From Schistosoma mansoni (lineage: Eukaryota; Platyhelminthes; Trematoda; Strigeidida; Schistosomatidae): a DNA stretch of 64,000 nt. Below the pieces are notes generated by a model that had not been told where the DNA came from, did not search any database, and was given only the letters and a program-made list of their open reading frames with translations. This document shows positions 62,652 through 64,000 of this stretch, piece by piece. The DNA is taken from assembly GCF_000237925.1 (NCBI RefSeq), contig NC_031498.1, positions 8,582,422-8,646,421 of the forward strand, in the 5' to 3' direction. Numbering within the stretch: the stretch's first letter is position 1; every line of letters begins with the position of its first letter. The translations under genes were made by a program, and so were the position numbers.

Positions 62652-64000
62652 TACATAACGGACAAAGAAGGAAAGACAATCACTGAGATTCAAGAACAGA
62701 TGAAAAGATGGGCAGAATACCTCGAGGAACTGCTGAATAGACCAGCCCCATTGAATCCACCGAACATCGAAGCAGCACACACTGACCTTCCTATAGATGT
62801 CACCCCACCAACGATAGAAGAAGTCAAGATGGCCATCAGACAAATCAAAAGTGGGAAGGCGGCAGGACCTGACAATATACCAGAAGAAGCACTGAAGTCA
62901 GACATTGAAATAACTGCAAATATGCTTCACCTTCTATTCAAGAAGATTTGGGAAGAGGAACAAGTGCCAATGGACTGGAAAGAAGGATATCTCATCAAGA
63001 TACCAAAGAAAGGCGATCTGAGCAAATGTGAGAACTACAGAGGCATCAGTTTGTTATCAGTACCAGGAAAAGTTTTCAACAGAGTGCTGCTGAATCGGAT
63101 GAAAGACGCAGTAGATGCCGAACTTAGGGGTCAACAGGCTGGATTCCGTAAGGATAGGTCGTGCACAGACCAGATTGCGACACTACGGATCATCGTTGAA
63201 CAATCAATCGAGTGGAACTCATCACTATACGTCAACTTCATTGACTATGAGAAGGCGTTTGACAGCGTGGACAGGAGAACATTATGGAAACTTCTTCAAC
63301 ACTATGGAGTTCCTGAAAAGATTGTCAACATTATCCAAAACTCATACGATGGACTACAGTGCAAAGTCATGAATGGAGGACAGTTGACAGATGCATTTCC
63401 AGTAAGGACCGGAGTCAGACAAGGCTGTCTACTCTCCTCATTCCTCTTCCTTCTATTGATTGACTGGATTATGAAGAATTCGACATCTGAAAGGAAATAC
63501 GGAATACAATGGACAGCTCAGAATCAATTAGATGATTTGGACTTCGCAGATGACCTAGCCCTCCTCTCTCATACACACGAACAAATGCAGATGAAGACAG
63601 CAAATGTAGCAGCAGCCTCTGCATCGATAGGCCTCCACATTCACAAAGGAAAAAGCAAAATTCTCAAATGCAACACTGAGAACACCAACCCAATCACACT
63701 TGATGGCGAAACTCTGGAAGAGGTGGAAACATTCACATACCTGGGAAGCATCGTTGATAAACAAGGAGGATTGGATGTAGATGTAAAGGCGAGGATTGGC
63801 AAAGCAAGGACAGCATTTCTACAATTGAAGAACATATGGAACTCAAAACAACTGTCAATTAATTTCAAAGTCAGAATCTTCAATACGAACGTCAAGACAG
63901 TCCTACTGTACGGAGCTGAAACGTGGAGAACTACTACATCCGCCGTCAATAAGGTACAAGTATTTATAAATAGTTGTCTACGCAAAATACTCAACATCCA
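62652..64000 (+). mobile_element. RTE-clade LINE (SR2-like), open reverse transcriptase running off the window
   Basis: A single frame stays open for at least 449 codons from 62652 to the right edge. It starts inside the linker before the RT (EGKTITEIQEQMKRWAEYLEELLN), so the endonuclease is missing and the copy is probably 5'-truncated near 62650. RT landmarks in order: KAAGPDNIPEEALK, YRGISLLSVPGKVFNRVL, QQAGFRKDRSCTDQI, FIDYEKAFDSVDR, GVRQGCLLS, DFADDLALL (catalytic), TYLGSIVDKQGG and KTVLLYGAETWR. The lack of stops points to a recent insertion. Confidence 0.88.

Overview
The window is AT-rich animal DNA with split genes and many retroposons, almost certainly from a blood fluke (Schistosoma or a close relative). 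The reasons are tRNA-derived SINEs that carry a hammerhead ribozyme (the Smalpha type), RTE-clade LINEs like SR2, CR1-clade LINEs like SR1, very small introns near the 5' end of a gene, and exon sequences of clear animal type. I cannot name the species from the sequence alone.

Three host genes can be read. (1) 7739-20591, plus strand: a complete ISWI chromatin-remodelling ATPase (SMARCA5/SNF2H family) in 12 exons, 1014 codons, with AutoN, SNF2 ATPase, HAND, SANT and SLIDE parts. (2) 23902-32774, minus strand: a TBC1D24/Skywalker-like protein (TBC plus TLDc domains) in four exons; its first exon was not found. It converges on ISWI. (3) 45357-52884, plus strand: COQ2, the mitochondrial 4-hydroxybenzoate polyprenyltransferase of quinone synthesis, 320 codons per isoform. 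The three genes do not form an operon; their introns and spacers are filled with repeats.

The most interesting thing is in COQ2. Exon 3 is present twice in tandem (45973-46106 and 46305-46438). Both copies are exactly 134 bp, both have good splice sites, both encode the same part of the enzyme, and using both would shift the frame. They are therefore mutually exclusive exons. This is the arrangement reported for coq-2 in C. elegans and other animals that make rhodoquinone, the quinone used for anaerobic fumarate reduction. The downstream copy looks like ordinary ubiquinone-type COQ2; the upstream copy is divergent and is the likely rhodoquinone-type exon.

Mobile DNA by region: a decayed near-full-length CR1 LINE (about 3061-6480) whose 3' part recurs inverted at 38226-38911; hammerhead SINEs at 8434-8866 (an inverted pair), 22903-22980, 40549-40765, 49843-52562 (split by an LTR element) and 53283-53635; RTE pieces in ISWI introns, in TBC1D24 introns, between genes and in COQ2 intron 4; a 1-kb GC-rich LTR element at 17159-18150 and a 2.6-kb LTR element at 49857-52435, both with LTR pairs that read as identical by eye; an unnamed dispersed retroposon of about 470 bp in five copies; and an open RTE reverse transcriptase running off the right edge (62652-64000).
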